The notes under the pieces were generated by a model, which worked only from the letters and a program-made list of their open reading frames with translations, was not told the origin of the DNA and did no database searches. This document shows, one piece after another, positions 9,268-18,032 of a DNA stretch of 64,000 nt; position 1 is the first letter of the stretch, and every line of letters starts with the position of its first letter. The DNA comes from Arminella tubonensis. Its GTDB lineage: Bacteria > Pseudomonadota > Alphaproteobacteria > Rhizobiales > Rhizobiaceae. Position numbers and translations under genes: made by a program. The DNA is taken from assembly GCF_003240585.1 (NCBI RefSeq), contig NZ_PCDP01000003.1, positions 62,001 through 126,000 on the forward strand, written 5' to 3'.

Positions 9268-9869
9268 GGGAATATCTCCTCAGGCTCAGGCGCGGTGCCC
9301 GGTTCCTCGGCATCTATGTTGACGCCCTGGAACGCGCCAAGACGGCGGGAGTAGTGGTCGCGAACCAGCAGCGGCAGGCCGCAATGCGTGCAAATGACGG
9401 GGCTGGTCGTGACGTTGTCGGTGATGCCCTTGCAGTGGACGCACTGGACGCGGCGCGCCAGCGAGCCGCGGTGCTCTGTCTTCAACGAATTGAAATCGAC
9501 ACCGAAATTCAGCGCCACCTGGACGATCTGCCCGATGAAGCCTTCGGTTCCGGAGATGTAGATCCGAGTGCCCATGTTTGCGCCCTCGAGACAGGCGCGA
9601 AGGCGAAATATCAACGGCTGCAGCGTTGGAGCCTTCCAGAAGACGTCGGCCTCCAGAGCGCCAAGTGCCTGATCGTGATTCCGAGCGACCGAACCTGACG
9701 GAAGATAGAGAATTTCTGTCTTCTTCAGGAAGTCGCCGTCGTCTGAACCTGCCCGCTCCATCAGCGCCAGCGCCCCCTCGCCTTCCAGGACGAACAGGTG
9801 CCGTTTGGCGTGCGGGTCGATGTCGATACCCTTGTATTCCGGTCTGCTCTTGATTCCTGCCACCAACAT
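9264..9869 (-). CDS. dmmA: Dimethylamine monooxygenase subunit DmmA
   Basis: A 201-residue protein whose C-terminal part holds a CxxC...CxxC zinc-ribbon-like pair (VQCVHCKGI and VICTHCGLPLLV), followed by RRLGAFQGVN. The N-terminal part is Rossmann-like (YLPSG...ALGALEADVFWKAPTL). This layout fits the small DmmA-type subunit that accompanies DmmB and DmmC. GAGGGG precedes the ATG at 9869, 12 bases after dmmD. The exact biochemical role of this subunit in the complex is less well defined than that of DmmB and DmmC. Confidence rests on operon position plus the cysteine pattern. Confidence 0.85.
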   Translation of the reverse strand: MLVAGIKSRPEYKGIDIDPHAKRHLFVLEGEGALALMERAGSDDGDFLKKTEILYLPSGSVARNHDQALGALEADVFWKAPTLQPLIFRLRACLEGANMGTRIYISGTEGFIGQIVQVALNFGVDFNSLKTEHRGSLARRVQCVHCKGITDNVTTSPVICTHCGLPLLVRDHYSRRLGAFQGVNIDAEEPGTAPEPEEIFP

Positions 9870-9881
9870 TCAGCCTGCCCC

Positions 9882-11015
9882 TCAACCCTGCGCCGTTCGC
9901 TTCTTCTTTTGCGGATCGTCGAAGGTAATGGTGTGGGCGATTGCCGAGGCGTTCACAGTCTTGCCCTTGACCTCGAGCTTGGCACCTTGAACCGCGTGTT
10001 CGACGTCAACTCGCATGATCGCCATCGAACGATTGGTGAGTTTCGAGTAAGACGGGCACGTGATCACACCGACCTTGCGGCCGTCGGCCCAGACCTCGTC
10101 TCCAAGATCGGTCGGGCCGTCCGCGTCGACCAGCAGCCCGAAGATCTTGAAGCGTTCCTTGCCTTTGAGGCGGGCATGTTCTTCGGCGCCGCGGAAGCCA
10201 GTCTTTCCCGGACTGACGGTGAAATCAAGGCCGAGTTCCCAAAGGCTGTCGCCCGGCTGCTCGTTGGCGAAGGGATACATCTGCGAATTGTCGTAGGGAT
10301 AAAACAACAGGTAGCTTTCGACCCGGAGCATGTCGAGAACGCTGAAGCAGCAGGGGATGATCCCCATTTCCTTGCCCTCGTGGAGGATGCGATCCCAGAC
10401 CATCCCGGCATCCTGGCCGCGCACGAAAAGCTCGTAGCCGCGCTCGCCGGTATAGCCGGTCCGCGAGATCATCACGGGGACGCCGAACAGGGTCGTCTGC
10501 ATGTGATGGAAATATTTGAGCTCGCGAATTCCAGGCACGTATTTCGCCAGGAATTCGACGGCGAGCGGTCCCTGGAGCGACAGATCGTGAAGATCGTCAT
10601 CAAACAGCACGGCGCAATTGCGCCCCTGCGCCTGCTTGGTGATTTCCTCGTGACCGGTTCCGGAGCCATGAACCAGCATCCAGGAATTCGGTCCGGTACG
10701 ATACACAATGCAGTCATCGGTAAAGTGACCGCGGTCGTTCAGCATGCAGGCATAGACCGACTTGCCGGGATAGACCTTCGTCATATCGCGGGTCGTGATG
10801 TATTCGAGTATGGCAATTGCATGCGGGCCGACGAGGTGGACTTTCTTCAGGCCGGACACATCCATCAGCCCCGCTTTCGTGCGGACTGCTATGTGCTCTT
10901 CGTAGATATCCTTGTCATAGGTCCAGGCGGTTCCCATGCCGCTCCAGTCCTCGAGGTTCGAACCGAGTGCCCGATGCCTGTCTGCAAGGGCGGAAAATCG
11001 CCAACTCAAAGCCAT
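9882..11015 (-). CDS. dmmD: DmmD, GcvT-like folate-dependent protein of dimethylamine oxidation
   Basis: A 377-residue stand-alone aminomethyltransferase-family protein: N-terminal GLMDVSGLKKVHLVGPHA, the folate-binding-type SRTGYTGERGYELFV near residue 190, and a C-terminal barrel with VGVITCPSYSK. It lacks the DUF1989 half seen in Tdm. In known dmmDABC clusters the D protein is thought to pass the released one-carbon unit to tetrahydrofolate. The start has AAGGGGAA just upstream. It is the first gene of the minus-strand dmm operon. A role as a glycine-cleavage T protein is unlikely because no gcvH or gcvP is nearby. Confidence 0.88.
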   Translation of the reverse strand: MALSWRFSALADRHRALGSNLEDWSGMGTAWTYDKDIYEEHIAVRTKAGLMDVSGLKKVHLVGPHAIAILEYITTRDMTKVYPGKSVYACMLNDRGHFTDDCIVYRTGPNSWMLVHGSGTGHEEITKQAQGRNCAVLFDDDLHDLSLQGPLAVEFLAKYVPGIRELKYFHHMQTTLFGVPVMISRTGYTGERGYELFVRGQDAGMVWDRILHEGKEMGIIPCCFSVLDMLRVESYLLFYPYDNSQMYPFANEQPGDSLWELGLDFTVSPGKTGFRGAEEHARLKGKERFKIFGLLVDADGPTDLGDEVWADGRKVGVITCPSYSKLTNRSMAIMRVDVEHAVQGAKLEVKGKTVNASAIAHTITFDDPQKKKRTAQG

Positions 11016-11032
11016 GTCATTCCCCTTGGATA

Positions 11033-11048
11033 TTTCACTATGTGGAAA
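11033..11048. promoter_or_regulatory. Candidate operator before dmmD
   Basis: TTTCACTATGTGGAAA is an interrupted palindrome (TTTC...GAAA). Read on the minus strand it contains CATAGTGAA, the same core as the site at 3214-3228 before tdm. It ends 17 bases before the dmmD start, so a bound protein would block early transcription or initiation. Confidence 0.35.
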
Positions 11049-11238
11049 TAATTATTCCTGAGTATATGAGTGTTTTCTCGAACAGCAAGCCCGCAGACTG
11101 CTTTTTGAACATTGTTGTCGCTGTTTTCGATGGCGACTGATTTGGTGCGGAAAACCAGCTTTTTGATAGTAACGTTAACGGTTCATCAATCATAAAAGAT
11201 TCGCTTGTCTGCAAATGCAAACTCGTCAATTTAGCCTC

Positions 11239-11454
11239 ATGAAACAGATACATTCACCCAAATCCAGTCCCGGCAACATCGAACGCGCCCGCGAATGCGA
11301 AGAAGCTCTCGATATTGCCTTCAAGGAACTGCTTGAGCGCGCTGCGGCTGCGGGATGGCAGGAGGCCGAAGTGGCCCTCGTCCTTGCCGACATCGCTGAC
11401 GCCCATGTCATGGACGTCGCAAAACGACGCAAACAGGCCGAAACATACAACTAG
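11239..11454 (+). CDS. Small conserved-looking hypothetical protein
   Basis: A 71-residue, mostly helical, charged protein with the core ERARECEEALDIAFKELLER and a second helix EVALVLADIADAHVMDVAK. There is no signal peptide or membrane segment. The start is uncertain: an in-frame ATG lies at 11215 and neither has a good ribosome site. It stands alone between the divergent dmmD promoter and the sRNA. I do not recognise a function. Confidence 0.55.
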   Translation: MKQIHSPKSSPGNIERARECEEALDIAFKELLERAAAAGWQEAEVALVLADIADAHVMDVAKRRKQAETYN

Positions 11455-11597
11455 CATATGTCTCAAAATGGCACACGCAACCCAGTTGGATGTCGCCTAG
11501 GACCAAGCCTTCAAATGATGGGATGAGACATCGTGTCGCCAGAAATGGCGGCGCGATCTCGGCCGGTGAGCCGGCGACCCTTCGCAGGTATCGGAAC

Positions 11598-11714
11598 AAA
11601 AAAAGCCCGGTGCGGGAGGAGGTGCACCGGGCTCTTGATAATGACCGACAACCTGGGAGGAGGAGTGTTGTCAGTCGGGACGAAGCGCCTCGGGAGGAGT
11701 TGAAACGCTTCGAT
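11598..11714 (-). ncRNA. nfeR1: Alpha-r14 / NfeR1-like trans-acting small RNA
   Basis: Read on the minus strand, three consecutive hairpins each expose CUCCUCCC, an anti-Shine-Dalgarno motif, in the loop (around 11697, 11660 and 11618). The last hairpin (11605-11634) has a GC-rich stem, GCCCGGTGC / GCACCGGGC, and runs into seven T residues at 11604-11598: a Rho-independent terminator. In hairpins 1 and 2 the stems close with G-U pairs on the minus strand, whereas plus-strand RNA would have C-A mismatches, which fixes the orientation. Length (about 117 nt), three hairpins and repeated loop motif match the alpha-r14 family, including NfeR1 of Sinorhizobium, known to affect osmoadaptation and nodulation efficiency. 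Targets should be mRNA ribosome binding sites. Confidence 0.85.
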
Positions 11715-11720
11715 AACCAT

Positions 11721-11749
11721 AAGATAGTGCTGCGATGCCGGTGCCGCAA
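11721..11749 (-). promoter_or_regulatory. Promoter of the NfeR1-like sRNA
   Basis: On the minus strand TTGCGG (11749-11744) and TATCTT (11726-11721) are separated by 17 bases, a sigma-70-like arrangement. Transcription would start near 11714, a few bases before the first hairpin. Confidence 0.55.
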
Positions 11750-11820
11750 GTCACGTTATGTTGCAGTGCAATAAACTCGTGACGCCGTCCGACGGTCCCC
11801 GCAATCGCGACCGCCGTTTC

Positions 11821-13050
11821 TCAGAACTGGGGAGCATGGACGATCGCCTGCTCACCGAGGCCGGGATGAGCCGGCATATCCAGCGTTGGAACCGGCATTG
11901 TTTCCTCGACAATGCGGGGCCGAGGCGCCACGGTGGCGACCGTCTTGTATGCGGAGGCCTTTCGAGCCAGCAATTCCTCGGCAATAATCGACCGCATGCT
12001 CGTCAGGAAGCTCTTCGTGCTGAACTGGGCGGCGTGCGCTCGGATCGCCTCGGGGCGAAATGCACTTTCATCCGCCTCGAAGGCCTCAACCGCCTCGATC
12101 AGCGCCTGTTCGGACTGTTCGTCAAACAATATGCCGGTTTGGCCGTGGACCACCGTTTCCAATGCACCGCCGCTGCCGAATGCGATGATCGGTCGGCCGC
12201 TCGCCATTACTTCGACCGGCACGATGCCGAAGTCTTCTTCACCAGGGAAAATCAGGGCGCGGCACCGGGCCATTTTTTCCTTCAGAACCGAGAACGGAGC
12301 CCGACCAAGGAAGGTGATGGTTGGTCCGGCGATGCGCTTCAGTTGCGCCAGTTCCTTGCCCTCACCGATTACCACCAAATTGCGGCCCATTTTCGTGAAG
12401 GCCCGGACGGCGAGATCGATCCGCTTGTAGGGTATCAATTGGCCGGCGCAGAGGTAGAAATCGTCCGTTTCGGCCGAGATCGCAAAATCCTCGACTGACA
12501 CGGGCGGATAGATCACCGTGGCCGGCCGCCGATAGTATTTGCCAATGCGGCCACTGACGTGGTGCGAATTGGCGATAAAGCGGTCGACGCGAAGGCTTGT
12601 ATTGACGTCCCAGGAGCGCAGGAGAGGCGCGAGGATCGGCATGAGCAGTCGCGAGGCGAAGCCGGCGGTCGATCGGTAGAAGTGATAGTGATCCCACAAG
12701 TACCGCATAGGCGAATGGCAGTAACAGATATGCACCGCGTTCGGCGGTGGAATGATACCCTTGGCAGGGCCGGACTCGCTTGAAATGATCAGATCGTAAC
12801 CACTGAGGTCGAGGCCTTCGAGCGCAAACGGCATCAGGGGCAGCAAGGACTGATAGTGACGCACGGCGCCCGGAACCCGTTGCAGGAACGAGGACGTCAC
12901 CTTGTGCTTCTTGATCTTCTCGGAAACACGACTTTCATCATAGACGAGCGTGAAAATGTCCGCTTCGGGATAGAGATCGCAAAGCGCTTCAACAACCTTT
13001 TCGCCGCCCCGCATCGAGACCAGCCAATAGTGAACGATGGCAACGCGCAT
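11821..13050 (-). CDS. Glycosyltransferase family 4
   Basis: A 409-residue cytoplasmic GT-B transferase. The N-terminal acceptor domain opens with MRVAIVHYWLVSMRGGEKVV. The C-terminal donor domain carries YLCAGQLIPYKRIDLAVRAF and the E-x7-E-like nucleotide-sugar site in FPGEEDFGIVPVEVMASGRP, followed by GGALETVVHGQTG. The donor sugar cannot be read from sequence; relatives in this subgroup are often mannosyltransferases. The last 40 residues are proline-rich and look variable. It is divergent from the export and polymerisation genes at 13371-20186 and most likely belongs to the same surface-polysaccharide locus. Confidence 0.9.
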   Translation of the reverse strand: MRVAIVHYWLVSMRGGEKVVEALCDLYPEADIFTLVYDESRVSEKIKKHKVTSSFLQRVPGAVRHYQSLLPLMPFALEGLDLSGYDLIISSESGPAKGIIPPPNAVHICYCHSPMRYLWDHYHFYRSTAGFASRLLMPILAPLLRSWDVNTSLRVDRFIANSHHVSGRIGKYYRRPATVIYPPVSVEDFAISAETDDFYLCAGQLIPYKRIDLAVRAFTKMGRNLVVIGEGKELAQLKRIAGPTITFLGRAPFSVLKEKMARCRALIFPGEEDFGIVPVEVMASGRPIIAFGSGGALETVVHGQTGILFDEQSEQALIEAVEAFEADESAFRPEAIRAHAAQFSTKSFLTSMRSIIAEELLARKASAYKTVATVAPRPRIVEETMPVPTLDMPAHPGLGEQAIVHAPQF

Positions 13051-13370
13051 CTGATCTCTCCGTTTGATCAGATATCATCGGCAGAGAAAAGACAGCTTGG
13101 ACAGAACGACCATTGGTCTCCGGCCGCATCCATAAAGGTAGTGATTATGACCAAATGACTTAAATCGGTATCACTATTATCTGAAACGCCGATATCCCCT
13201 CGTACATCCGCAACCGCTGCGGCCGTCGCATCCTCATAAGGGATTATATTCGTTTATATCGCAGGGGATTTACTCCGCATCTGTTCAGACGATTATCTTC
13301 ATCCAGCGCTATGGCCCTAAAGTAACGTGTGCCTGGAAGTAGCGCGCCCGATGAATATGAGATCGCGTCG
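13051..13370. other. Divergent regulatory region of the polysaccharide locus
   Basis: About 320 bases without a gene between the divergent GT4 and export genes. It is locally AT-rich (around 13140-13190 and 13240-13265), as expected of promoters in both directions. I found no strong palindrome or riboswitch. Confidence 0.5.
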
Positions 13371-14726
13371 ATGTCGAAGGCATTTCTACCCTCCATCTCC
13401 ACCCGCCGAAAGTTGCCGGGCATAATCCTTGGTATCGTTATCGTCTCTGCCATCAGCGGCCCCGTCCTTGCCGGGCGGGCAGATGCCGGTTCGGACCTCT
13501 ATCGATTGAAGCCCGAGACCCATGTGAAGGTGGGCGTCGTCGAGTGGCTTGCGTCGACCGGTGAATACAAGGAATGGACGGCGCTCAACGGCGAATATGT
13601 CGTCTCGCCGGAAGGCACGATCTCTATTCCGATGATCGGCGAAATGAAGGTCGACGATAAAACGACCAGCGAATTGGCAACCGATATCGGCGATACGCTG
13701 AAACAGCTGACTGGCCTTGCCCAACCGCCGGTCGCCTCCGTCCAGGTCATAAAATATCCTATGATATATGTGACCGGCACAGTCGAAAAACCGAGCGAAC
13801 TCGAATATCGACCTGGCCTCACCGTCAAGCAGGCGATCGCGATGGCCGGGGGTCGCCAACGGCGGTCCAACCCGATGGGCGAATATTCCGACACCCAGCA
13901 AATCACCTATGCCGGCGAGCTCAATCGAATGGAGCTCCAGCTGAAGCAGCTGAGCGCGCGCAAGGCGCGTCTGCTGGCTGAGCTCAACGACAAGCCGGCG
14001 ATTGATTTTCCGCCGGAACTCGTGGCCGCGCCGGAAGGGTCGCCGATCCGGCAGATCGTCAACAGTGAGAATACACTATTCACGGCTCGCGCCGATGCCT
14101 TGCGCCATCAACTGGAGTCCGCCACCGACCTCGAAACGCTCCTCACGAACGAAATCAGCGTTCTCGACGAAAAAATGGTTTCGCAAGACCGGCAGGTCAA
14201 GATCGCCCAGGACGAGTTGGACGACATTTCGAAACTGGTCGATACCAAGATATTGACCACCTCGCGAAAGACTTCCCTTGAACGCATCGTCGCCGATATG
14301 CAGAGCGGCAAGCTCGATATGGTCGTTGCTTCGATGCAGGCAAAACAGAAGGTGAGCGAGACCCAGCGCGATGCCCTCAACCTCAAGGGACAGCGCAAGA
14401 CCGACGTCGGCCAGGAACTGCAAGCGACCAACATCGAGATCGAAGACACCAAGCTCAAGAGAATGACGACGCTGCAATTGCTTCAGATTGCCGGCGCCTC
14501 GATTTCCAAGGAGCAAAGTCTGAAATCCGTCGACCTGCAGCCGTTGGAATATTGGGTAACGCATGGCAGCGACGGCGGCGACGCGCAGAAAGTGCCGGAG
14601 GGAGCGACCCTGCAGCCCGCCGACGTTCTGGAGGTTCGCTACAACGTCTCCAGCAGCATCGACGGTGCGATGGTCTCCTCGATCGCCACGGACCAGCTGC
14701 CGCGCGCAGCAGATCAATCACAATAA
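13371..14726 (+). CDS. Polysaccharide export protein, ExoF / Wza-like outer-membrane component
   Basis: A 451-residue exported protein. From the ATG at 13371 there is a basic N-terminus, a hydrophobic stretch (LPGIILGIVIVSAISGPVLAG) and a likely cleavage site near residue 37. The polysaccharide export domain follows (YRLKPETHVKVGVVEW...VSPEGTISIPMIGEM), then a SLBB-type part (VIKYPMIYVTGTVEKPSEL...GLTVKQAIAMAGG). Residues about 190-400 form a long coiled coil (NRMELQLKQLSARKARLLAEL and later heptads), typical of rhizobial ExoF-type proteins rather than enterobacterial Wza. An in-frame ATG at 13329 is less likely. It lies directly upstream of the Wzz-like gene and should form the export channel with it. 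Confidence 0.88.
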   Translation: MSKAFLPSISTRRKLPGIILGIVIVSAISGPVLAGRADAGSDLYRLKPETHVKVGVVEWLASTGEYKEWTALNGEYVVSPEGTISIPMIGEMKVDDKTTSELATDIGDTLKQLTGLAQPPVASVQVIKYPMIYVTGTVEKPSELEYRPGLTVKQAIAMAGGRQRRSNPMGEYSDTQQITYAGELNRMELQLKQLSARKARLLAELNDKPAIDFPPELVAAPEGSPIRQIVNSENTLFTARADALRHQLESATDLETLLTNEISVLDEKMVSQDRQVKIAQDELDDISKLVDTKILTTSRKTSLERIVADMQSGKLDMVVASMQAKQKVSETQRDALNLKGQRKTDVGQELQATNIEIEDTKLKRMTTLQLLQIAGASISKEQSLKSVDLQPLEYWVTHGSDGGDAQKVPEGATLQPADVLEVRYNVSSSIDGAMVSSIATDQLPRAADQSQ

Positions 14727-14737
14727 GCGCGCCCAAC

Positions 14738-17700
14738 ATGAAATCCAACGCAAAATCGGATACAAACATGGCAGCTCACGACATCGGTAATCTCGGCCCG
14801 CGGGAACCCATCGACCTCAAATCATCGTCGATCAAGGAATATGTCTCATTCCGTGATATCGGAGCATTCCTGCACCGTCACCTCCAGGTCTTTGTCATCT
14901 GCACCGCGGTGAGCGTTGGCCTAGGTGCCATATACTCGACTACCAAAACTCCGGTCTATTCCTCCACCACGCGCCTGGTCATGGATCCCGAGCAGGGACG
15001 CATCGAATCACAGGATTCGTTCAGCGGGACGATCATCATCGAGGCCGCCGAAATCGCCAGCCAGGTCGAAATCGTCAAATCAGAAGCGATCGCCCGCTCC
15101 GTCATCAAGACGCTCAACCTCGACAAGGATCCCGAACTGACAAGCGGCAGCTCATGGCAGTCAGTCATCCGCGACCAGTTCCGGATGTTCGCATCCTGGT
15201 TCGCGCCGGCACCCAAGAGCGAGACCGTGGCAGCGTCGTCGCATGAAGATGCAACCCGGCGCACCATGGCGGCCTTCCTGTCGCGGGTTTCGGTGATCCG
15301 TGTCGGACAGTCCTACATTCTCGAGATAGGCTACAGCTCTACCGATGCCGAAAAGGCGGCACGCGTGGCCAACGCGATTGCGGATGCCTATGTGCGCACC
15401 GGGCTCAGTGAACGCGCGGCAGCGGCCGAAAGCGGCGCAAAATGGCTGGAGACTCGCCTGATCGAAGTCGGCGGACAAGCTCAGGACGCTGCTATGGCCG
15501 TTGAAGAGTTTCGCGCCAAGAACGGCATCATGGACATTGGCAAGCAATCCTCGCTGGACCAGCAGGAGCTGTCGGAAATCAGCAGCCAAGCCTTGGCGGC
15601 CCGCGCCGAGACTGCAGCCGAATCCGCCAAGCTGGACACCCTCAATCGCCTCATGTCGGGCCAAACGACCGACGGCAATGTCGCAGAGACGATCAACAAC
15701 GCCCGTATCCAGAAACTTCAGGAGGACATCGGCGTCGCGACCGTCAAGCTGAACGACCTGACCAGCCGGTACGAAACAGGCAATCCGGCCATTACAAACG
15801 CCCAGAACGACATCGCACGCCTGAAAGGCGAAATGAGAAACGAGTTCGCCCGCATCCAGGGCGTCTACCGTTCAAATCTCGAGGTCGCACAAACAAGGGA
15901 AAAGCTCCTCAGCGAACAATTGGCGGCACTGACCTCCACCGGCACGGACAAGAACCTTGCTCGCGTTGATCTGACCGAGTTGGAAAGCCGCGCGACGACG
16001 TACCGCCGCATGTATGAAAGCATTCTGCAGCAGCTGATCGGCACCCTGCAGAAACAGTCCTTTCCGCTCGGAAATGCCCGCGTCGTCACGGCGGCAACCC
16101 CGCCCCTCGCAAAGACATGGCCGAAGACCTCGATCGTCATCCCGTTTGCCGCTCTGCTCGGTATCGCGGCGGCTCTCTTTATCGCCTTGATGCGTGACGG
16201 GATGGACAGGCGCGTCAACTCCAAGGGACGACTGCGGCGCGAACTCGGGATCGCATCACTCGGCGACGTCCCGGTCTGCGGAAACCGTTCGTTTATGTCT
16301 GCCTATGCCGGCAGGTCCAGCCTTGCCGCCTCCAGCGCGCTGCTTCCACTCCGTTTCGTATTGGACATGCCATACTCGCGGTTTTCAGAAGCGCTGCGAA
16401 GCGTAAAAAGCTCGGTCGACTCATCCTTTCCGCCGCGGTCGTCGATTGTCGTCGGCATCACATCCGTCGGCGCCGGCGAAGGCAAGACGACCATCGCAAC
16501 CAATCTGGCTCAGCTCTATCGCAACGAAGGCACTTCGGTGGTGCTTGTCGATGCGGATTTCCTCAGTGCCCAGCTTAGCCGTGTCGCAACCGATTCCGGG
16601 GAGGATTTCGGGATGGAACCGCTGCAGCTTCACGCGGCATCGTTGAAATATATGGGTTCTTCAGAAGGCTTCGGCACGGTCGTCGAGCACCGTGCCGGCC
16701 ATTTCGGCGGTGAAATGCCGTCAAGCGGTGCAGTCCCCGTGTTGACCATCACCGAAACGGAGAAGCTTGTCCTGCCGACGCAGCGATACGGGCATCTGCC
16801 TGCACTCAGGTCCGAAATCGAACTGCTGCGCAAATCCTACGATGTCGTCATGGTCGATATGTCAGCTTTCGAAGACTCAGCGGATACGCGCGCCATCTGC
16901 AGCTACCTTGATGGGGTGGTCGTCGTTGTCGGCCGGTCGAGAAAGATGACCATTGACCGGCTTTCGAACGCGCTGGCAAGCTTCGGCAGTGGGAAGATAA
17001 GGCTCCTCGGTGTCGTCAACAATTGCAGCGACGAGGGAGACCGCAAGGCTCAAGGTAAAGGCGCAAGACGGACTCCGCCGACTTCGTCGCCTTGGTCCTC
17101 ATTGACCAACAGGATTGACGACAAGCCAGGCGCACCTCCGCTGAGGCTCGTGGTCGGGATCGCCAGCACCGGTCGTCGCGAGATCTTGAGCGCCGTGCTG
17201 CCGCATATCTCCAAACAAACGCGATTGCCGGACGAGGTGATCGTCTGCGTCGCCTCGCCTGAAGACATCGATCCACGTTGCCTATCCGGGCTGGACTTCC
17301 CAATCAGGGTGCTGACATCGAAGCGGGGATCCTGCAGCCAGAGGAACCATATCCTCGACGATATCGAGGGCGCAGATGTCGTGCTCTTCCTCGACGACGA
17401 TTTCCTGATGGCTCCGACCTATATCGAGGAAACCGAAAGCCTGTTCCGCGGTCATCGCGATATCATTATGGCCACCGGAACCGTGCTTGCGGACGGCATC
17501 ACCGGACCCGGCATCTCCGTCCAGGACGGCATGAAGCTGGTCGAGGCCAAGGGGCGTCGGAAATCCGAACTCGCCGCGATGTTCAAGCCGATCTACAACG
17601 CATATGGCTGCAACATGGCGATCCGTCTTTCGGCGATTATCGCCGGAAACGTTCGCTTCGACGAAAACCTGCCGGCATATGGCTGGTTGGAAGACGTCGA

Positions 17701-18028
17701 CTTCAGCCGCATCCTTGCGCGTTACGGTGAAGTGGTCTGCGGCAAGCAGATGGAGGGCGTCCATCTCGGCGCCAAGATGGGCCGGACACCGGGCGTGCGC
17801 TTCGGCTATTCGCAGATCGCCAATCCGATCTACCTCATGCGAAAGCGAACCATGAGCATCCGATATGCAGGCGTTCAGATCGTGCGCAACCTGGCGGCCA
17901 ATCTCGTCAAGGTCTGGAAGCCGGAACCCTGGGTGGATCGCAAAGGTCGCCTCAGGGGCAATGCGCTTGCTTGCCTGGATCTGCTCACGGGCAGGCTGGC
18001 ACCGGCAAATGTGGAGGCATTGGATTAA
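14738..18028 (+). CDS. Wzz/BY-kinase-like chain-length protein fused to a GT2 glycosyltransferase
   Basis: One uninterrupted 1096-residue frame with two activities. Residues about 40-500 are an ExoP/Wzz-type protein: an inner-membrane segment (FVICTAVSVGLGAIYS), a long coiled-coil periplasmic part, and a second membrane segment near 470-490. A BY-kinase-like ATPase follows, with Walker A GVGAGEGKTT-like VGAGEGKTT (about 578), Walker A' VVLVDADF (about 605) and Walker B VVMVDMSAF (about 705). Where such kinases end in a tyrosine cluster, this one continues into a family-2 glycosyltransferase (LRLVVGIASTGRREIL from about 805; donor and metal site FLDDDF about 888; WLEDVDFSR later). I chose ATG 14738; another in-frame ATG lies at 14768. 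Confidence 0.87.
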   Translation: MKSNAKSDTNMAAHDIGNLGPREPIDLKSSSIKEYVSFRDIGAFLHRHLQVFVICTAVSVGLGAIYSTTKTPVYSSTTRLVMDPEQGRIESQDSFSGTIIIEAAEIASQVEIVKSEAIARSVIKTLNLDKDPELTSGSSWQSVIRDQFRMFASWFAPAPKSETVAASSHEDATRRTMAAFLSRVSVIRVGQSYILEIGYSSTDAEKAARVANAIADAYVRTGLSERAAAAESGAKWLETRLIEVGGQAQDAAMAVEEFRAKNGIMDIGKQSSLDQQELSEISSQALAARAETAAESAKLDTLNRLMSGQTTDGNVAETINNARIQKLQEDIGVATVKLNDLTSRYETGNPAITNAQNDIARLKGEMRNEFARIQGVYRSNLEVAQTREKLLSEQLAALTSTGTDKNLARVDLTELESRATTYRRMYESILQQLIGTLQKQSFPLGNARVVTAATPPLAKTWPKTSIVIPFAALLGIAAALFIALMRDGMDRRVNSKGRLRRELGIASLGDVPVCGNRSFMSAYAGRSSLAASSALLPLRFVLDMPYSRFSEALRSVKSSVDSSFPPRSSIVVGITSVGAGEGKTTIATNLAQLYRNEGTSVVLVDADFLSAQLSRVATDSGEDFGMEPLQLHAASLKYMGSSEGFGTVVEHRAGHFGGEMPSSGAVPVLTITETEKLVLPTQRYGHLPALRSEIELLRKSYDVVMVDMSAFEDSADTRAICSYLDGVVVVVGRSRKMTIDRLSNALASFGSGKIRLLGVVNNCSDEGDRKAQGKGARRTPPTSSPWSSLTNRIDDKPGAPPLRLVVGIASTGRREILSAVLPHISKQTRLPDEVIVCVASPEDIDPRCLSGLDFPIRVLTSKRGSCSQRNHILDDIEGADVVLFLDDDFLMAPTYIEETESLFRGHRDIIMATGTVLADGITGPGISVQDGMKLVEAKGRRKSELAAMFKPIYNAYGCNMAIRLSAIIAGNVRFDENLPAYGWLEDVDFSRILARYGEVVCGKQMEGVHLGAKMGRTPGVRFGYSQIANPIYLMRKRTMSIRYAGVQIVRNLAANLVKVWKPEPWVDRKGRLRGNALACLDLLTGRLAPANVEALD

Positions 18029-18032
18029 GACA

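Noticed and set aside
11490..11774. 94-codon plus-strand frame across the sRNA locus
   Set aside because: It is rich in sRNA hairpin sequence, has no ribosome site, and the strand-specific wobble pairs favour a minus-strand RNA.
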